16,347 bases of DNA. Origin: Smithella sp. D17 (GTDB lineage: Bacteria; Desulfobacterota; Syntrophia; Syntrophales; Smithellaceae). Made by a program: the position numbers and the translations under genes. Below, in pieces: positions 13,632-16,347 of the stretch. Location of the stretch: positions 1 to 16,347 of the forward strand of contig JQOA01000222.1 in the NCBI GenBank assembly GCA_000753945.1. The letters are read 5' to 3'. Numbering within the stretch: position 1 is the stretch's first letter; every line of letters begins with the position of its first letter. Under the pieces are notes generated by a model. It worked only from the letters and a program-made list of their open reading frames with translations, ran no database searches and had not been told where the DNA came from.

Positions 13632-16347
13632 ATGGATAAACAACAGGCAAAAGACCTTGTAAAAAGCACCCTGGAAAATCAGTTTGATAAAGTAAATTTT
13701 ACTTTTTTTGTCAAAAATCTACTTAACAAAATTGATGAATCAAAGGCCTTTCACGCACGTGGTTACGTGCCGGAATCATATAAAAAATATGTCAAAACTT
13801 ACGAGCGACTTGCCACCTATACAGACCCCGATAATTTAAAAATTGATATCCTGATTGTTTATCTGCAAAGCGAAACAACGCTGGAAAGGGCGCGCACCAG
13901 CCAGCGCAATTTCATTGCTCACTATCTCAAGGATCGCGACCAAAAAGATGCTGGGCTTGTCGCTTTTGTCTCTCCTGATCCTTCCGACTGGCGTTTTTCA
14001 CTGGTCAAAATGGATTATAAAATTGACGAAAAAGGAAAGGTCAAAGAAGACTTCACACCCGCCCGCCGCTGGTCATTCCTTGTCGGCGCCAACGAAAACA
14101 GCCACACCGCCCAGAGCCGTCTGGCTCCACTTATTGCCGATGATGTACATAATCCGGCACTTGCCGAATTGGAAGAAGCATTTAATATTGAAACCGTCAC
14201 CAAAGAATTTTTCACCGAATACCGTAATTTGTTTCTTCGGGTTAAAGAAGCGCTGGATTCAATCGTTACCCAAGATCCAGCCATTAAAAATAACTTTGAC
14301 CAAAACGGCGTTAATACCGTTGACTTTGCCAAAAAGCTCTTAGGCCAGATTGTCTTTCTTTACTTCCTGCAAAAGAAAGGCTGGTTTGGCGTCGCCAGAG
14401 ACGCGCAATGGGGGACCGGCTCGAAGCAGTTTCTGCGTGAATTGTTTGATAAAAAGCATGGTGGCTATCAAAATTTTTTTAACGACGTTTTAGAACCCCT
14501 TTTTTATGATGCACTATCAAGAGACCGTTCTGACATAGACCACTGGAATGATCATTTTAAATGCAAAATTCCTTTTTTAAACGGCGGCCTTTTCGATCCG
14601 ATTAGCGGCTATGATTGGGTGAAAACAGATATTCTTATTCCTAATGAATTATTTTCCAACATGAGTAGAATGAGCAAAGGCGATGAAGGCGACGGCATTC
14701 TCGATGTTTTTGACCGCTACAATTTTACCGTCAAAGAAGATGAGCCGCTGGAAAAGGAAGTCGCCATTGACCCGGAATTGCTGGGCAAAGCCTATGAGAA
14801 ATTCAACGCCATCCGGCCGGATAATTTTGCTGAGTTCCAAAAAGCATTGAAAAGCGGCAAGAAGGGAGAGGAAAGCAAATTCAACAAGCAATTCGGCGTT
14901 TATTATACTCCGCGCGAAATCGTTCATTACATGTGCCAGCAAAGCTTGATTAACTATCTGGCAACGGAGCTTTCTGCCGGTCATTCCGGTGAAAACCGCA
15001 ATCCAGCCCAAACTGTCATTGCGGGCGCAGCGAAGCAATCCCTTGCGCCTTCTGTCATTCCCGCCCCGCATGCGCCGGGTGTCACTCCGGCGGGAATCCA
15101 GTCACCATCGAAAGAAGATATTGAAACTCTGATTCATTACGGCGAACGCCTGAGCGAAAATGAAGAAATGGCATTGATAAAGCAGCAGAAAATCAATGAT
15201 GGACAACAGAAAACATCTGATTACAAATTGCAGCTTCCCGAAAGCATCCGTAGCAACGCCCTTGAGATTGATCGCAAGCTTTCTGGGATTAAAGTGTGTG
15301 ATCCGGCTATTGGCAGCGGCGCTTTTCCCGTAGGTATGATGAGCGAAATTGTCCGGGCACGAAATACGCTTTCTACTTTCATCAAAAATACCGACGGGTC
15401 AAATTATCATTTTAAACGGCAGTGCATTGAAAATTCACTTTACGGAGTAGATATTGATTCCGGCGCAGTCGAGATAGCTAAACTGCGGCTCTGGCTTTCG
15501 CTTGTTGTAGATGAAGACGATATCAGGCAAATCAAACCTCTGCCCAATCTGGATTATAAAATAGTCTGCGGTAATTCGCTGCTTGGTGTAGAAAAAAACC
15601 TTTTTAATAATGAGCTATTCGAGAAACTGGAGAAATTCAAACCGCTTTATTTCAACGAAACTAATCCAACCAAAAAGCAGGAATATAAAAAGCAGATTGA
15701 TGAGCTGATTAAACAAATCACAAACGGCAACACTGAATTTGATTTTGAGGTTTATTTTTCGGAAGTGTTTCATGAAAAAGATGGGTTTGATGTTGTTATT
15801 GGAAATCCGCCGTATGGTGCTGATATTGAAATTGATGAGTTAAAATTAATAAAGAATAAACTAAGAGACACAAAAAATGCAAATAGCGCTGCTGTCTTTA
15901 TTGATTTTAGTAAAAATAATTGGATCAATAAAAATGGCACTCTTTCATTTATTGTACCTAAATCTTTATTGTTTTCTGAACGATGGTTTAACCTTGTAGA
16001 AACAATGATTGGGCATACATCATTCATCGTAGATGTAGAAAAGGCTTTTGAAAATGTCAAACTGGAACAAGTAGTTTTTCTTTATGGAAAATCAATTTGT
16101 AACAATAGGTATAATGCCTTGAAATTCATTGATTCTGTATTCGTCAGAAATCTTAACATAAACAATTCACAAGTTAAGAAATATAAAGCTTGGATTTGTG
16201 ATGTTTCTGAAGATGAAATTAAAATTGCCGAAAAAATAACAAATAGCTCGATAATCTATATGAAAAATATTTCAGAAACAAAAAGAGGAATAGGTTTACA
16301 AAAACTTCTTAATTCTACTCCGACATATTATCTTGCAATGTTGTGGT
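13632..16347 (+). CDS. Eco57I-like N6-adenine DNA methyltransferase, partial at window end
   Basis: The frame is open for 905 codons from the ATG at 13632 to the window edge, so the 3' end is missing. FGVYYTPREIVHYM (421-434) marks the start of the methylase core. Motif I DPAIGSGAF (557-565) binds S-adenosylmethionine, YGVDID follows, and the catalytic motif IV NPPY lies at 725-728, as in gamma-class N6-adenine methyltransferases of the Eco57I/type IIG kind. The C-terminal part probably includes target recognition. The start is one base after the stop of the PLD-helicase gene (TAAGATGG) with only a weak AAAGG upstream, suggesting translational coupling. It would methylate host sites so that the helicase-nuclease spares them. 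Residues 450-490 come from dispersed repeats inserted in frame and look foreign (HSGENRNP, VIAGAAKQS, VIPAPHAPGVTPAGIQ). Confidence 0.93.
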   Translation, partial: MDKQQAKDLVKSTLENQFDKVNFTFFVKNLLNKIDESKAFHARGYVPESYKKYVKTYERLATYTDPDNLKIDILIVYLQSETTLERARTSQRNFIAHYLKDRDQKDAGLVAFVSPDPSDWRFSLVKMDYKIDEKGKVKEDFTPARRWSFLVGANENSHTAQSRLAPLIADDVHNPALAELEEAFNIETVTKEFFTEYRNLFLRVKEALDSIVTQDPAIKNNFDQNGVNTVDFAKKLLGQIVFLYFLQKKGWFGVARDAQWGTGSKQFLRELFDKKHGGYQNFFNDVLEPLFYDALSRDRSDIDHWNDHFKCKIPFLNGGLFDPISGYDWVKTDILIPNELFSNMSRMSKGDEGDGILDVFDRYNFTVKEDEPLEKEVAIDPELLGKAYEKFNAIRPDNFAEFQKALKSGKKGEESKFNKQFGVYYTPREIVHYMCQQSLINYLATELSAGHSGENRNPAQTVIAGAAKQSLAPSVIPAPHAPGVTPAGIQSPSKEDIETLIHYGERLSENEEMALIKQQKINDGQQKTSDYKLQLPESIRSNALEIDRKLSGIKVCDPAIGSGAFPVGMMSEIVRARNTLSTFIKNTDGSNYHFKRQCIENSLYGVDIDSGAVEIAKLRLWLSLVVDEDDIRQIKPLPNLDYKIVCGNSLLGVEKNLFNNELFEKLEKFKPLYFNETNPTKKQEYKKQIDELIKQITNGNTEFDFEVYFSEVFHEKDGFDVVIGNPPYGADIEIDELKLIKNKLRDTKNANSAAVFIDFSKNNWINKNGTLSFIVPKSLLFSERWFNLVETMIGHTSFIVDVEKAFENVKLEQVVFLYGKSICNNRYNALKFIDSVFVRNLNINNSQVKKYKAWICDVSEDEIKIAEKITNSSIIYMKNISETKRGIGLQKLLNSTPTYYLAMLW
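14980..15101 (+). repeat. Three dispersed palindromic repeat units inside the methyltransferase gene
   Basis: Three consecutive units each open with GTCATT and close with AATCC-type ends. The first runs from GTCATTCCGGTG to GCAATCCAG (14980-15006). The second runs from ACTGTCATTGCGG to GAAGCAATCCC (15012-15042). The third (15052-15101) has the 9-bp arms ATTCCCGCC (15057-15065) and GGCGGGAAT (15089-15097). All are read through in frame with no stop. Confidence 0.85.

Noticed and set aside
14649..15071. Minus-strand ORF of 140 codons inside the methyltransferase
   Set aside because: It is a shadow of the coding strand; its N-terminal part (LRCARNDSLGWIAVFTGMT) is the reverse reading of the palindromic repeats.
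1..16347. CRISPR array, integrase or transposase gene
   Set aside because: No regularly spaced direct repeats and no recombinase or transposase motif were found; mobile traces are limited to non-coding repeats and the attC-like site.

Overview
The window looks like chromosomal DNA of an anaerobic deltaproteobacterium, most likely Syntrophales (Syntrophus/Smithella-like). This is an inference from three things: an apparent selenocysteine-containing HesB/IscA-like gene, tandem PilT ATPases, and dispersed palindromic repeats of the GTCATTCCGG...GGAATCCAG and GTCATTTCGA types. No 16S rRNA gene or other taxonomic marker is present.

Positions 1-1925 (minus strand) hold glmM (peptidoglycan/LPS amino-sugar synthesis) and, upstream of it, a small conserved protein whose promoter matches the sigma-70 consensus exactly. 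Positions 1990-3211 form an accessory patch: a BrnT/CopG-like toxin-antitoxin pair on the plus strand, an attC-like inverted repeat, then an overlapping DUF4160/DUF2442 pair on the minus strand. A 3-methyladenine DNA glycosylase, a 122-bp element with terminal inverted repeats and an AI-2E-family membrane protein follow (3326-5197).

At 5434-5751 is a HesB/IscA-like gene with an in-frame TGA exactly where the first Fe-S-ligating Cys belongs. A hairpin that fits a bacterial SECIS lies just downstream, and a strong terminator ends the unit. A TPR protein comes next (5792-6736) and converges on a minus-strand set of three: canonical pilT (8500-9582), a divergent PilT/PilU-like ATPase (7299-8480) and a pseudo-receiver protein with Asn at the phosphoacceptor site (6739-7248). 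These probably act together in type IV pilus retraction and its control.

A tRNA-Ala(CGC) gene (9834-9909) is followed by about 510 bp without a convincing gene, which carries a MITE-like 131-bp element. After that comes a two-gene restriction/anti-phage module: a PLD nuclease-SNF2 helicase fusion (10424-13630) and an Eco57I-like adenine methyltransferase (13632 to beyond the window end). The methyltransferase gene contains about 120 bp of three consecutive dispersed palindromic repeat units, read in frame without a stop and adding about 41 residues.

The points most worth a second look are the selenoprotein, the in-frame repeats in the methyltransferase, the defence module beside a tRNA gene, the attC-like site between two TA-type pairs, and a 32-bp perfect palindrome over the stop codon of the second pilT-like gene.
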